From contig CAVROX010000010.1 in the NCBI GenBank assembly GCA_963722965.1, positions 1 to 64,000 on the forward strand: a DNA stretch of 64,000 bases, read 5' to 3'. The notes under the pieces are model-generated. The model was not told the origin of the DNA and did not search any database. It saw only the letters and a program-made list of their open reading frames with translations. This document shows positions 28,057-38,120 of this stretch, one piece after another. This DNA is from DATLSM01 sp963722965 (GTDB taxonomy: Bacteria; Actinomycetota; Thermoleophilia; Solirubrobacterales; 70-9). The translations under genes were made by a program, and so were the position numbers. Every line of letters begins with the position of its first letter. Position 1 is the first letter of the stretch.

Positions 28057-29430
28057 TCACAGCTCCACCCTCCTCGCCAGGCCGATCGGGACCAGCGCGA
28101 GCGCGCCGAGCAGGGCTCCGAGCAGAAACGAGGGACTGAAGGCGTGGGTGGCACCGCGGTCGAGCTGGTCCTGGAGTTCGCCGCGCAGCTGGAGGACTTC
28201 GGCCCTTTCAGTCGGGTTGCTCGGCAGCGGTTCAAAGGCGGGGCCGATCGTCGGCACCTTCCCCTTCTGCGCCGCGATCCGGGCCGCGATGCGCTGGGCG
28301 AGGTCGATCTTCAGCAGCGGTTCGACCTTGGATTCGAGCACGACCGCGGTGCCGGCTTCGATCGCGTCGCTTCGCTGCTTGGCGATGTCGGCGGTGAAGA
28401 TCGGCGTCAACGCAAGCAGGCCGATGACTACGCCGGCGTGGCGGGCCGAGATCGTCCAGCCGCCGTGGATCGCCTGCGAAGCGCGCCCGCGCAACGCGGT
28501 CTCGGTCAGCGCCGAGAGGACCAGCGAGAGGCCCACCCCGACCAGGACCTGCGGCGGCAGAGTCAGGGCTACCTCCGCCCTGGGCAGCAACCCCAATCCG
28601 GCCAGGCCGCCGGAGACGAGGATTGCGCCGGCCGCGGCGCGCGCCCTGGCGCTGGGGACCCTGCGGCCGAGGCGACTGCCGGCCAGCGCCGAGAGGGGCA
28701 TCACCGAGACGACGATCGCGGCAGCGATCGGGCTCAGCCGCCAACCTTCGATCAGCAGCAAGACGAGGAGGAAGAGGGCGGCTGCGATCGCCGCTGAGAC
28801 CATCGCCAGAGCCAGGTTCGCGAGCAGGTGCGGGCGGCCGGTGGGGCGCAGCTCCGGCTCGATGATCCCGGTCGCGGCCTCGTGCCTGGCGACCGCGAGG
28901 ATCGGTGCAGCCGCCGCGATCGCAAGCGGCGCCTGGAGCAGGAAGATTGACTGCCAGGAGACGAGCTGGGTGAGGACGCCGCCGACCGCCGGTCCGAGGG
29001 CGGCACCGGTGGCACCGGCGGTTGCCCATACCGCGGCGGCGCGGCGCTCTGAGCCAACGGTGGCGGGGAGCAGCTCGAGCGCCGCGGTGACCGCAGCGGC
29101 GCCGCCGAGCGCCTGCACGCAGCGAGCGACGATCAGGGTGGAGAGCTGGTCGGAGAGCCCGCAGGCGAGGCCGGCGCCGGCGAACACCGCAAGCCCGATC
29201 GCCCCAGCGCGACCGGGCCCCACCCGTCGCGCCAGCAGGGCGGCGGGCACGGCCGCCAGCGCCATCACCAGGTTGAAGGAGACCAGCACCCAGGTGACGC
29301 CGGTGACGCTGGTGTTGAGGTCGCGGTAGATCTGCGGCAGCGCCAAGACGACGATCGAGGAGTCGGCCAGCACCAGGCCGACGGCCAACGCCAGAGCAAC
29401 GACACGCGGCCTTGGAGCCTGCCCGTTCAG
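28057..29430 (-). CDS. MFS transporter, DHA2-like drug exporter
   Basis: Integral membrane proton-coupled exporter of about 457 residues. The first helix carries LVLADSSIVVLALPQI, the DHA2/EmrB-type beginning with the conserved Asp. Motif C-like segments (GATGAALGPAVGGVLTQLVSW) mark an exporter. About 12-14 hydrophobic helices are visible, with a long hydrophilic loop (SKVEPLLKIDLAQRI to LQDQLDRG) before the last helix. The start is uncertain: CTG 29430 overlaps the transglycosylase stop as CTGA and is only a few residues before helix 1, while the frame is open up to 29550. The substrate cannot be inferred. Confidence 0.8.
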   Translation of the reverse strand: MNGQAPRPRVVALALAVGLVLADSSIVVLALPQIYRDLNTSVTGVTWVLVSFNLVMALAAVPAALLARRVGPGRAGAIGLAVFAGAGLACGLSDQLSTLIVARCVQALGGAAAVTAALELLPATVGSERRAAAVWATAGATGAALGPAVGGVLTQLVSWQSIFLLQAPLAIAAAAPILAVARHEAATGIIEPELRPTGRPHLLANLALAMVSAAIAAALFLLVLLLIEGWRLSPIAAAIVVSVMPLSALAGSRLGRRVPSARARAAAGAILVSGGLAGLGLLPRAEVALTLPPQVLVGVGLSLVLSALTETALRGRASQAIHGGWTISARHAGVVIGLLALTPIFTADIAKQRSDAIEAGTAVVLESKVEPLLKIDLAQRIAARIAAQKGKVPTIGPAFEPLPSNPTERAEVLQLRGELQDQLDRGATHAFSPSFLLGALLGALALVPIGLARRVEL

Positions 29431-29987
29431 TAGCCCAGCTCCTTCGCGTAATTCTGGCGGTAGTCCTTGCGCTTTTCGAGCACCTCGGCGACGTAGGCGC
29501 GGGTCTGGGGAAGCGGGATTTGATCCAACTTCAGGGAGGCGCCGCCCCACCGGTCGGCGTTGCCGGGTCCGGCGTTGTAGGCGGCGAGGGCGGCGACCTC
29601 GTTACCGCCGTAGCGATTGAGCAGCTGGCGCAGGTAGTAGGTCCCGTAGCGGATATTGATTTCCGGATCGGAGAGGTCTCCAATCGTGAAGGTCGTGCCG
29701 CCGCTTAAGCGCTCGATCTCCTTTGCGGTGGCGGGGGTGATCTGCATCAAGCCCCGCGCTCCCGCAGGGGACGTCTGTTCGCGAAAGCGAGACTCCGAGT
29801 AGATGACGGCCGCGATCAGCGCCGCGTCGACGCCCTTTTCCTGCGACTGCTGGCGAATGATGTCCTCGTGGTGGAGGGGAAGGGTGAGCTCGAGGAGGAC
29901 GTGGTCGAAATCGCCGACGACGCCAAGCAGCAGTGCAACAGCCACGCCCGCGGCGGCGGCCGCGCCTCCGATCGCCCACCTTCTCAT
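29427..29987 (-). CDS. Soluble lytic murein transglycosylase (SLT domain)
   Basis: Exported peptidoglycan lyase of 186 residues. An N-terminal signal anchor (AIGGAAAAAGVAVALLLGVV) is followed by a goose-lysozyme-like SLT domain. The catalytic Glu65 is in YSESRF, followed by SPAGARGLMQITPATA, NIRYGTYYLRQLL and ALAAYNAGPGNADRW. It cleaves glycan strands between MurNAc and GlcNAc with 1,6-anhydro product formation (family knowledge). ATG 29987 overlaps the coaE stop by 4 bp (ATGA), so the two are co-translated. Confidence 0.9.
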   Translation of the reverse strand: MRRWAIGGAAAAAGVAVALLLGVVGDFDHVLLELTLPLHHEDIIRQQSQEKGVDAALIAAVIYSESRFREQTSPAGARGLMQITPATAKEIERLSGGTTFTIGDLSDPEINIRYGTYYLRQLLNRYGGNEVAALAAYNAGPGNADRWGGASLKLDQIPLPQTRAYVAEVLEKRKDYRQNYAKELGY

Positions 29988-30562
29988 CCCTTGAGGGTCT
30001 CGATCAGTGCGGACAGCGAGTCCTCGAGGTCCTCGAGGGTGCCGTCGTTGCGGATGAGGTGCTCGGCGCGGGCCGCCTTCTCAGCCTGCGGCAGCTGCCG
30101 GACCTCGCGCTCACCGACCAGCGCTTGGCCGCGCGCCATCGCACGGCTGCGGCGCACCTCCTCGGCGGCGACGACGGCCACGGTGGTATCGAAGGCTCCC
30201 TCCATCTCGGCCTCAAACAACAGCGGGACCTCGACTACGGCGACCTCGACGGCCGCCGGCAGGGCGCCGAGCCACTCCCCTATCCGCTCGCCGACGAGGG
30301 GATGAACCTGGGCCTCAAGCCAGCTCAGCTGCTCGGGGTCGGCGAAGACGATCTCGCCGATGCGATCGCGATTTACCCGGCCTCCGGGCGCCACTTCGGG
30401 GCCCCAGCGCTCGACGAGGCGGCCGAGCAGCGGTTCGGAGTCCAGCAGCCTGTGGACGACGGCGTCGCTGGAGATCGTCGCTGCGCCGAGTCGCTCAAAT
30501 GCCCCCAGCGCCTCGGACTTCCCGGCCGCGATGCCGCCGGTGAGCCCGATCGTCAATGCCAT
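29984..30562 (-). CDS. coaE: Dephospho-CoA kinase
   Basis: Catalyses the last step of CoA synthesis, phosphorylating the ribose 3'-OH of dephospho-CoA. It is 192 residues. The P-loop GLTGGIAAGKSEAL is at residues 6-19, followed by SSDAVVHRLL, the central VEVPLLFEAEM motif of the family, and RNDGTLEDLE near the end. ATG 30562 lies 10 bp after the rpsA stop. The gene links functionally with panBCD at 18-21 kb. The frame is intact. Confidence 0.93.
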   Translation of the reverse strand: MALTIGLTGGIAAGKSEALGAFERLGAATISSDAVVHRLLDSEPLLGRLVERWGPEVAPGGRVNRDRIGEIVFADPEQLSWLEAQVHPLVGERIGEWLGALPAAVEVAVVEVPLLFEAEMEGAFDTTVAVVAAEEVRRSRAMARGQALVGEREVRQLPQAEKAARAEHLIRNDGTLEDLEDSLSALIETLKG

Positions 30563-30572
30563 CGTTTCGAAG

Positions 30573-31964
30573 CTAGGGGGTCGAGGAGTCCTCAGCGGGC
30601 GGCATCTCGGCCTCCGGCGCCGGTTCGGGCTCTGCTGGCTCCTGGGCCTCTGCGGGCTCAGTTTCGGTTACCGGCACCTCGGCGGGCGCTTCGACTTCCC
30701 CATCGGCGGGCGGCGCGGGGGCGGGTCCCTCGAGCGCCTCGACCGCCTCCGCGGACCCCTCTGGCTCCTCCGCCGCCTGTCCAGCCGCCTCGATCTGGTC
30801 CCCCAGGTCCCCCATCGGCATGTTCTGGTCCTCGACCCGCTTGATGCTGAGCGAGAGACGGCGGCGCTCCTCGTCGATCTCGAGGATCTTCACGTTGAGC
30901 GTGGCGCCCGGCTCGACCACCTCGCTGGGATTCTCGACGTGATGGTCGGCCAGCTCGGAGATATGGACCAGCCCCTCGACGCCGGGAAGGATTTCGACGA
31001 AGGCGCCGAAGGCGACGACCTTGGTCACGACTCCCTCCAGCACATCCCCCGGGCGGTGGGTGCTGACCACGCGCTGCCAGGGGTCCTCCTGCGTCTGCTT
31101 GAGGCCGAGCGAGATGCGCTGGCGATCGCGGTCGATGTCGAGGACTTTGATCCGCACCGTATCGCCGATCGCGACAACCTCCGACGGGTGGTTGACGTGA
31201 CTCCAGGAAAGCTCGGAGATGTGGATCAGGCCGTCGATCCCGTCAAGGTCAACGAAGGCGCCGAAGTCGACGATGTTGGAGATCTTGCCTTCGACAACCT
31301 GGCCGGGGGCGAGGCGGCCGAGGATCTGCTCGCGGACCTCCTTGCGCTCCTCCTCCAGCACCGCGCGGCGGGAGAGGACGACGTTGTTGCGGCTGCGGTT
31401 CAGCTCGATCACCTTGCACTCGAGCGTCTGGCCCATGAACTCGTCGAGGTTGTGGACGCGGCGGATGTCGACCAGCGAGGCGGGCAGGAAGCCACGCACC
31501 CCGAGGTCGAGGATGAGGCCGCCCTTGACCACCTCGATCACGCTGCCCTCGACCGGTTCGCCCGACTCGGCCGCGGCCTCGATCCGGCGCCAGGCCTTCT
31601 CGAAACGGGCCCGCTTCTTGGAGAGGATCAGGCGCCCCTCGGCGTCTTCCTTGGTGAGAACGAGGGCGTCGATATCCTCGCCCAGTTCGACCTCTTCGGC
31701 AGGGTCGACCGACTTGCGGATCGATAGCTCGCCGGAGGGGATAACGCCCTCGGACTTGTATCCGATGTCGACGAGAACCTCGTCCTTGTCGATCCGCACC
31801 ACCTTGCCGCTGACCACGTCGCCCTCCTCGAAGGAGACGATCGTCGCAGCGTAGTTCGGCACCAGGTGGCCGTCAACCTCGAGCAGCAGACCGTTGGACC
31901 CCTCGACGGGGGTTCCCTCGGGCCCGGCGGCCGCAGGGGCAGTCAGTGTGTCGGTGGCGGACAC
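30573..31964 (-). CDS. rpsA: 30S ribosomal protein S1
   Basis: RNA-binding ribosomal protein that helps recruit mRNA. It is 463 residues with four S1 domains beginning near residues 33, 118, 203 and 288 (GDVVSGKVVRI, GEPVEGSVIEVVKGGLI, GQVVEGKISNIVDFGAFV, GDVLEGVVTKVVAFGAFV), the number usual for actinobacterial S1 compared with six in E. coli. A long acidic tail of Glu, Pro and Ala follows. GTG 31964 starts the protein. The rpsA-coaE neighbourhood is conserved in actinobacteria. The 125-bp gap to the divergent flavoprotein gene probably holds its promoter; no strong hexamers were identified. Confidence 0.93.
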   Translation of the reverse strand: MSATDTLTAPAAAGPEGTPVEGSNGLLLEVDGHLVPNYAATIVSFEEGDVVSGKVVRIDKDEVLVDIGYKSEGVIPSGELSIRKSVDPAEEVELGEDIDALVLTKEDAEGRLILSKKRARFEKAWRRIEAAAESGEPVEGSVIEVVKGGLILDLGVRGFLPASLVDIRRVHNLDEFMGQTLECKVIELNRSRNNVVLSRRAVLEEERKEVREQILGRLAPGQVVEGKISNIVDFGAFVDLDGIDGLIHISELSWSHVNHPSEVVAIGDTVRIKVLDIDRDRQRISLGLKQTQEDPWQRVVSTHRPGDVLEGVVTKVVAFGAFVEILPGVEGLVHISELADHHVENPSEVVEPGATLNVKILEIDEERRRLSLSIKRVEDQNMPMGDLGDQIEAAGQAAEEPEGSAEAVEALEGPAPAPPADGEVEAPAEVPVTETEPAEAQEPAEPEPAPEAEMPPAEDSSTP

Positions 31965-32089
31965 GGCGCAGAACTATTGCAGAAACAATTTCCCCCACCT
32001 CATTTGCCGCGCTGCGCTGCACTCATCCCTCCCAACCCCGCCGGCGCTCCTCCCTTTCGTGGTTGCGGTGTCGATACTGTCAACCCAAG

Positions 32090-33239
32090 ATGCCTGTGAG
32101 GGCGACAAAGCGCGGCCAGGAACGGACTCCGCTCGGCGGGGCCTATGACGTCTTGGTCTGTGGGGCTAGCTTTGCGGGGCTCGCCGTGGCTCGGGAGCTG
32201 GCGGGCTCGGGGGCCGATGTCCTGATCGTCGACCGCTACCAGATCGGTGAGCGGCAGACCTCGGCTTGCGGAATACCGACTGCGTGGTTGCAGCGACTCG
32301 GGATGATGGCCGCCGAGCGCCAGCGATTTGACTCGCTCGTCATACACACCCCCCACGGCGCAGGGCGCTACCGCCTACCGTGGACCTTCTCGACCTTTGA
32401 CTACCGCGAGCTGTGCGAGCTGCTCTGGCGCGAGTGCGATGCCCGTTTGAGACGGCGAAGGTCAATGGCCGCAGCGCACCGGCCAACGGCGACGGGCTGA
32501 TCGGGGTCCAGACCGACCGCGGCGTTCTCTCCTCCAAGCTTGATCGTAGACGCGCTCGGCTGGCGACGGGTGCTGGCCAGCGGCGACGGCTACCAGCCAC
32601 CCGACGCACCGCTTTCCCGTGGGCTTGAGGTCCACCCCACGGTGCAGGCGAGGAGATGGAGATCTGGATCGACCGCCGCTACGTGCCGGCCGGCTATGGC
32701 TGGTCGTTCCCCGCACGGCGACGAGCTGCGGATCGGCATCGGCTCCTTTGACCCGCGCTTCCACGTCAGGGAGCACGACCGTATTGCTCGCCGAGGATAT
32801 CGGCGAGGAGCCGAACGAGTACCAGGGCAACTGGATCCCCCACAAGCTGCGCCGAGCCACCGAGGGCGGGGTCTTTTTCACCGGCGACTCGGCCGGGCAC
32901 TGCCTGCCGTTGAGCGCCGAGGGAATCAGGACGGCTCTCTACTTCGGGATCGCGCTCGGCCGGGAGCTCCGCCGCGTAGTCGAGGGGCACCAGAACCGCG
33001 ATGAGGCCGCCGCCCGCTACGCCCAGTTCAGCGACTCCCACGAGTGGAAGTTCCGCTCGATGCTGTGGGTCCAGCGGCTGATCCCCCGGGTTCCGCCGCG
33101 CCTACTCGGACCGCTGATCCGCCTGATGGCCTCCAAGCGCTTCGTCGATTGGTCCTTCAACCACTACATGCGCGTCGCCCCGCCGGAGTTTGCCGGCTCC
33201 CCGAGGCCGGGTCTGCTGCTGGAATCCTCCCTTCCCTGA
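32090..33239 (+). CDS. FAD-dependent geranylgeranyl reductase-like oxidoreductase (many frameshifts)
   Basis: Flavoprotein of the geranylgeranyl reductase/lycopene cyclase group, about 380 residues, possibly reducing isoprenoid chains (quinone or carotenoid side chains). The FAD motif YDVLVCGASFAGLAVAREL begins at residue 19, followed by the family CGIPT segment, and FTGDSAGHCLPLSAEGIRTA, the second FAD motif, lies near 32878-32940. The C terminus has a hydrophobic, Arg-rich helix region. The frame changes about five times between 32430 and 32790, and the last 440 bases are clean. It is either a recent pseudogene or a badly sequenced stretch. ATG 32090 begins after a gap of 125 bp. Confidence 0.7.
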
Positions 33240-33515
33240 AAAGCTGACCCGTCGATCAGGCTGAACAACCGCGAGACCGCTCAGCGGCGAACTGACCCGC
33301 AAATACCGGGACCCGGCCAACGATCCTGGGTGTGGGATATGAGCCTCCATTTTTTCGAGCGCCGCCCGCACCCCCAAAGCGATCCTCGCCAAGGCGGAAA
33401 ACGAGGTCTGAGCGAGGGTCATGGTCTTTGACCCAACCGATCTGAGCGGCTGACCTGGACCGCCACTGGCGAGGAAGGGCCGCCGACCTGCCCGCCCTTC
33501 GGCGAAGAGCGGGGC
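33240..33515. other. Intergenic stretch without a supportable gene
   Basis: These 276 bp lie between the flavoprotein gene and the convergent end of polA. Short frames on both strands show no family resemblance. I find no tRNA, hairpin with T tract, or repeat. Confidence 0.5.
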
Positions 33516-36138
33516 CTACTTCGCCTTCAGCCAATCCCGGCCGACCCCGACCTCGACCTCCAGCGGCGGGTCGAGTTCGTAAGCGCCGCACATCTCGCGG
33601 CGCACCAGCTCCACGGCCACCTCCATCTCCGCGGACGGCCCCTCGAAGAGCAGCTCGTCGTGGATCTGCAGGAGCAGGCGGGTCTTCATCCCGGCCCCCG
33701 CCAGCGCCCGGTGGCAACGGACCATCGCCACCTTGATGATGTCCGCGGCGGTCCCCTGGATCACCGTGTTGACGGCGAGCCGCTCGCCGAGACGGCGTGT
33801 GTTGAGGTTGCCCGAGCGAAGCTCGGGAATGGCACGACGGCGGCCCATCAGGGTCCTCACGTAGCCGTCAGCCTGAGCCTGCTCGACCACCCGCTCGCGG
33901 AAGGCGCGCACCGCCGGGAAGCGCTCCAGGTAGCGGGCGACGAACTCCTCGCCCTCCTTGCGCGGGATGTTCAGTCGATCGGCGAGGCCGAACCCCGTTA
34001 ACCCGTAGACGATGCCGAAGTTGACCATCTTTGCCTTTGAGCGCTGGCCGACGTCGACCTCATCGCGGGAGATATCGAAGACCTCGGCAGCGGTCGCGGC
34101 GTGGACGTCTTCGCCAGCACGGAAGATCTCCTTCAGCACCTCCTCCTCGGCGACCTCGGCGAGGACGCGCAGCTCCACCTGGCAGTAGTCGGCAGAGAGC
34201 AGCCGGGCGCCACGCTCGGCGACGAAGCATGCCGCGGACGGGCCTGCCCAGCTCGGTGCGGATCGGGATGTTCTGCAGGTTGGGGTTGGTGCTCGAAAGC
34301 CGGCCGGTGGCCGCCGTGGTCTGGTTGAAGGTCGTGTGGATGCGGCCGGTCTTTGGGTCAATCAGCTCCGGTAGGGAGTCGAGGTAGGTGTTCTTCAACT
34401 TGGTCAGCTCGCGCCAGGACTCGATCTTCTCGACGATCTCGTGCTCGTCGCGGATCTGCGCGAGAACGCGGGCGTCGGTCGAGAAGCCGGTCTTGCCCCG
34501 CCGTTTGCGGCTCAGGCCGAGCTCCTCGAAGAGTACCTGGCCGACCTGCTGGGGGGAACCGATCGTGAACTCGTGGCCGGCCAGCTCGAAGATCTCCATC
34601 TCCAGGGTGGCGATCCGCTCACCGAAGCCGGCGCCGACCTCGGCGAGGCGCCCAGCGTCGAGCTTCAAACCCTCCCGCTCCATCGCCGCCAGCACCTGGA
34701 CCAGTGGCAACTCAACCTCGTGCAGCAGCGCCTTTAGCTCCAGCTCCTTCAATCTCGGCCCCTGGATCTCGGCGAGAGCGGCGACCAAGCGCGCCTCCGC
34801 GGCCGGCTCGAGGTCCGCCTCGCCCTCCTCGCCGAGTGAGAGCTGTCCGTCGTCGTGCTCTCCCCCCTTCTCCCCATCGCTGAGGATGCCAATTCCGCCG
34901 TCGGCAGCCAGCTCGGTCAGCTCGTAGGTCCGGCGCTGGGGCTCGATCAGGTAGGCGGCGATCATCGTGTCATGGCCGAGGTCCAGCTGGACACCCTCAC
35001 GGGCTGCGGCGGCGAGCAGCCCGTGACGGCCGCCGCCGAGAGACTTCGCGTCGTGGGCCAGGATCGGATGGCCGACCAGGCCCAGGGCCAGCTCCTCCTG
35101 CCTCGCCTCGCCGGTCAGCACCTGCTTCTCGGCGGCAGCGGCCCAGCGACGACCCTCGATCGCCAAAGCCAGCGGGCCGCTCGGCAGCTCGGCCGGCGTT
35201 CCTTCGACGGCCTCGACTTCCAGCTCCCGGGCAACGCTTCGGCCCGGCACCGCCTCGCCCTCGGGCAGCGCTTCTTCCAGCCGCTCCATCACCGCCCGCA
35301 GCTCGAATTCGCGCATGAAATCGCGCAGGAGTCCCCGGTCGGGCTCGGCTGTCAAGGTCGCGCCGAGGTCGACCCCGGTCTCGATCTCGTCGATCACCGT
35401 TGCCAGGCGCTTTGAGACGCGGGCCTCATCGGCGTGCTCGACCAGGTTCTGCTTGCGCTTGGCGCCGGAGATCTCGTCGACGTTGGCGAGGACCTCCTCC
35501 AGCGAGCCGAAGCGCCGCAGCAGCTGGGAGGCGGTCTTCTCGCCGATCCCCGGGACGCCAGGGATGTTGTCTGAGCTGTCGCCCTTCAACCCGATCAGGT
35601 CGGGCACCAGCTCCGGCGACACCCCGTAGCGCTCGATCACTGCCTCGCGGTCATAGACCTTGGTCTCGGTGATACCGCGCGAGGTGCTCATCACCCGCAC
35701 CCCCTCGCCGACGAGCTGGTAGACGTCGCGATCGCCGGAGACGATCATCACCGCGATCCCCTCCTCCCGCGCCTTCCTGGCGAGCGAGGCGATCACGTCA
35801 TCGGCCTCATAGCCCTCGACCTTGACGTTTGTGTAGCCGAACGCCTCGACCAGGGGCATCAGGTGCGGCCACTGCTCAGACAGCAGGTCCGGGCGCGGTG
35901 GTCGTTGGGCCTTATAGAGCTCGTAGGCGACCTCCCGACCCGACATCCCGGCGTCCCAGGCAACGATCACACCCGCGGGCCTGTGCTCGGCGATGATCTT
36001 GACCAGCATCGAAGCGAGCCCGTAGATCGCGTTGGTCGGCCTCCCGTCGCTGGTCCCGATCGACTCCGGCAGCGCAAAGAACGCCCGATAGGCGAGCGAG
36101 TTCCCGTCGATCAGGAAGAGCTCGCCTCCGTCGTCCAC
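33516..36138 (-). CDS. polA: DNA polymerase I (one frameshift)
   Basis: Repair and Okazaki-fragment polymerase of about 873 residues. The N-terminal 5' nuclease has FLIDGNSLAYRAFFAL, the acidic YEADDVIAS and SGDRDVYQLV, and GLKGDSSDNIPGVPGIG. The middle 3'-5' exonuclease domain lacks the first catalytic DxE (it reads LALAIEG), so proofreading is probably absent. The polymerase domain has TGRLSSTNPNLQNIP, SADYCQVELR, KAKMVNFGIVYG and QIHDELLFE. The frame shifts once at about 34235 (RTELGRPVR to ACFVAERGARLLSADY). GTG 36138 overlaps the stop of the preceding gene by one base. Confidence 0.93.
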
Positions 36139-36569
36139 TACTGCAGCAGCTCCGGCCCCATCGCCTCCTGGGGAATCTCGCGCACGTAGAAGCGGCTGCG
36201 GCCAATCTCCTCCTCGGCGACGCTGATCACCGCCGCGTGGGGTCCAACCGTAGAGAAGGCGAGGTTGGTGCCCAGGGAGACGACTATTCGCTGGTCGGCA
36301 CCCTCGACGCTGCCAGGAGGACGGCCGGCCTCGAACTCCATCGTGAACTCTTCGCCGATCAGCTCGCCGTCGGGGCCCTGGACGTGAAGCGTGAGCTGGT
36401 GGCGATGGTTGGTCTCGCTCCAGGGCACGTCGACGGCGAGGGCGATGCTGAAGGCGTATTCGCTCGGTAGCGAAGGCAGGCGCAACTCGTTCCAGCCCGC
36501 GCCGAGGGCGTAGACCTTGCCGTTGATCGCCTCGCTGGAGTCGGCGAGGATGAGGAAACCCAGGTTCAT
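36138..36569 (-). CDS. Conserved hypothetical protein (DUF6941-like)
   Basis: Soluble protein of 143 residues of unknown function. It begins MNLGFLILADSSEAINGKVY with YALGAGWNELRLPSLP, then alternating beta segments (FSIALAVDVPWSETN, HQLTLHVQGPDGELIG, RIVVSLGTNLAFSTVG) and ends FYVREIPQEAMGP. This resembles the all-beta DUF6941 proteins frequent in Thermoleophilia; the name is from memory and not checked. It overlaps polA by one base and is divergent from the malic enzyme gene 84 bp away. There is no signal peptide or catalytic motif. Confidence 0.65.
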   Translation of the reverse strand: MNLGFLILADSSEAINGKVYALGAGWNELRLPSLPSEYAFSIALAVDVPWSETNHRHQLTLHVQGPDGELIGEEFTMEFEAGRPPGSVEGADQRIVVSLGTNLAFSTVGPHAAVISVAEEEIGRSRFYVREIPQEAMGPELLQ

Positions 36570-36653
36570 TGCAGCCCCGATCCTAGTTCGTCGCGGCGAC
36601 TCCGCCGTGGGCGGAAGCGGGCTGATCGGAGGAATCTGATTCGATAGCCACTG

Positions 36654-38120
36654 ATGGCGGTTAGCGCTCAATACAGCGTCACGATCCGGGTTGAGCTCGA
36701 CGCGCGGCAGGAGCCGCTCGGAAAGCTGACGGCGGCGATCGCCCAGGCGGGCGGCCAGCTGCAGGGGGTAGACCTGGTGCCGGGCGCCGGGCCCGAGGGC
36801 AAGCGGGTGCGGGAGTTCACGATCGACGCGGCCGATCGGGAGCACTGGGAGAAGATCTTGCGGGCGATCGGCTCGACCCGCGGCGCAAGGGTGCTCGACT
36901 ACGTGGATCGCACGATGCAGATGCACCGCGGGGGCAAGATCGAACTCCACAACAAGTACCCCCTGAAGACCCGCGACGACCTCTCGATGGCCTACACCCC
37001 GGGCGTCGCTCGGGTCTGCCAGGACATCCACGCCGACCGCGCCAAGGCCTTCGAGTACACGATCAAGAAGAACACGGTCGCGGTCGTCTCCGATGGCAGC
37101 GCCGTGCTCGGCCTCGGCAATATCGGACCGGAGGCGGCAATGCCGGTGATGGAGGGCAAGGCGATGCTGTTCAAGGAGTTCGCCGCGGTCGACGCCTTCC
37201 CGATCTGCCTCGATACCCAGGAGGCCGACGCGATTGTCAATGCGGTTGAGCTGATCGCCCCCACCTTCGGCGGGATCAACCTCGAGGACATCTCCGCTCC
37301 GCGCTGCTTTGAGATCGAGGACAGGTTGAAGGAGTCAATCGACATCCCGGTCTTCCACGACGACCAGCACGGAACCGCGGTGGTGACGATGGCGGCGCTG
37401 TTCAACGCTCTGAAGATCGTCGGCAAGCCAATCGAGGAGCTGCGCGTGTTGGTCGTCGGGCTCGGCGCGGCCGGGGTCGCCGTGACCAAGATGATGCTCG
37501 CCTCCGGTGTCACCCACATCGTCGGTTGTGACCGACGCGGCGCGCTGTCAACCGAACGCGAGGATTACGTCTCGGGGGAGATGAGCGGGATCAAGCGCTG
37601 GTACGCCGAGCACACCAACCCCGAGAAGCGCGCCGGCCAGCCAGCCGACGTGATCGAGGAAATGGACCTCTTCATCGGCCTCTCCGGACCGGGGATCATC
37701 CCGCCGCAGGCGCTGGGCAAGATGCACGAGGACGCGATCGTCTTCGCGATGGCCAACCCCAACCCCGAGGTGATGCCCGAGGACGCCGCCCCCTACGTGC
37801 GGATTATGGCCACCGGGCGCTCGGACTACCCCAACCAGATCAACAACGTGCTCTGCTTCCCGGGCATCTTCCGCGGCGCCCTCGACGCCGGCGCGCCGCG
37901 GATCACCGAGGAGATGAAGCTGGCCGCGGCAAAAGGAATCGCCGAGGTGGTCACCGATGAGGATCTCTCCGAGGACTACATCATCCCCAGCGTCTTCAAC
38001 CGCGAGGTCGCGCCGAAAGTCGCACAGGCCGTGGTCGAGGAGGCCAAGCGCGCTGGCCTCGCCCGATTCAACGAGGAGACTGGCACCTTCTCGACCGTGG
38101 AGGCCGCCCCGCCATCGTGA
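36654..38120 (+). CDS. NAD(P)-dependent malic enzyme with ACT-like N terminus
   Basis: Oxidatively decarboxylates malate to pyruvate. It is 488 residues. The first about 85 residues form an ACT-like regulatory domain (YSVTIRVELDARQEPLGKL). The catalytic part has the malic signature YTPGVARVCQ, the metal and substrate motif VFHDDQHGTAVV, the NAD loop VLVVGLGAAGVAVTKMML, and FAMANPNPEVMPEDA. No phosphotransacetylase domain is attached. ATG 36654 starts the protein. It overlaps the epimerase gene by 4 bp, so they are translationally coupled. Amino acids may regulate it through the ACT domain (inference). Confidence 0.93.
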   Translation: MAVSAQYSVTIRVELDARQEPLGKLTAAIAQAGGQLQGVDLVPGAGPEGKRVREFTIDAADREHWEKILRAIGSTRGARVLDYVDRTMQMHRGGKIELHNKYPLKTRDDLSMAYTPGVARVCQDIHADRAKAFEYTIKKNTVAVVSDGSAVLGLGNIGPEAAMPVMEGKAMLFKEFAAVDAFPICLDTQEADAIVNAVELIAPTFGGINLEDISAPRCFEIEDRLKESIDIPVFHDDQHGTAVVTMAALFNALKIVGKPIEELRVLVVGLGAAGVAVTKMMLASGVTHIVGCDRRGALSTEREDYVSGEMSGIKRWYAEHTNPEKRAGQPADVIEEMDLFIGLSGPGIIPPQALGKMHEDAIVFAMANPNPEVMPEDAAPYVRIMATGRSDYPNQINNVLCFPGIFRGALDAGAPRITEEMKLAAAKGIAEVVTDEDLSEDYIIPSVFNREVAPKVAQAVVEEAKRAGLARFNEETGTFSTVEAAPPS

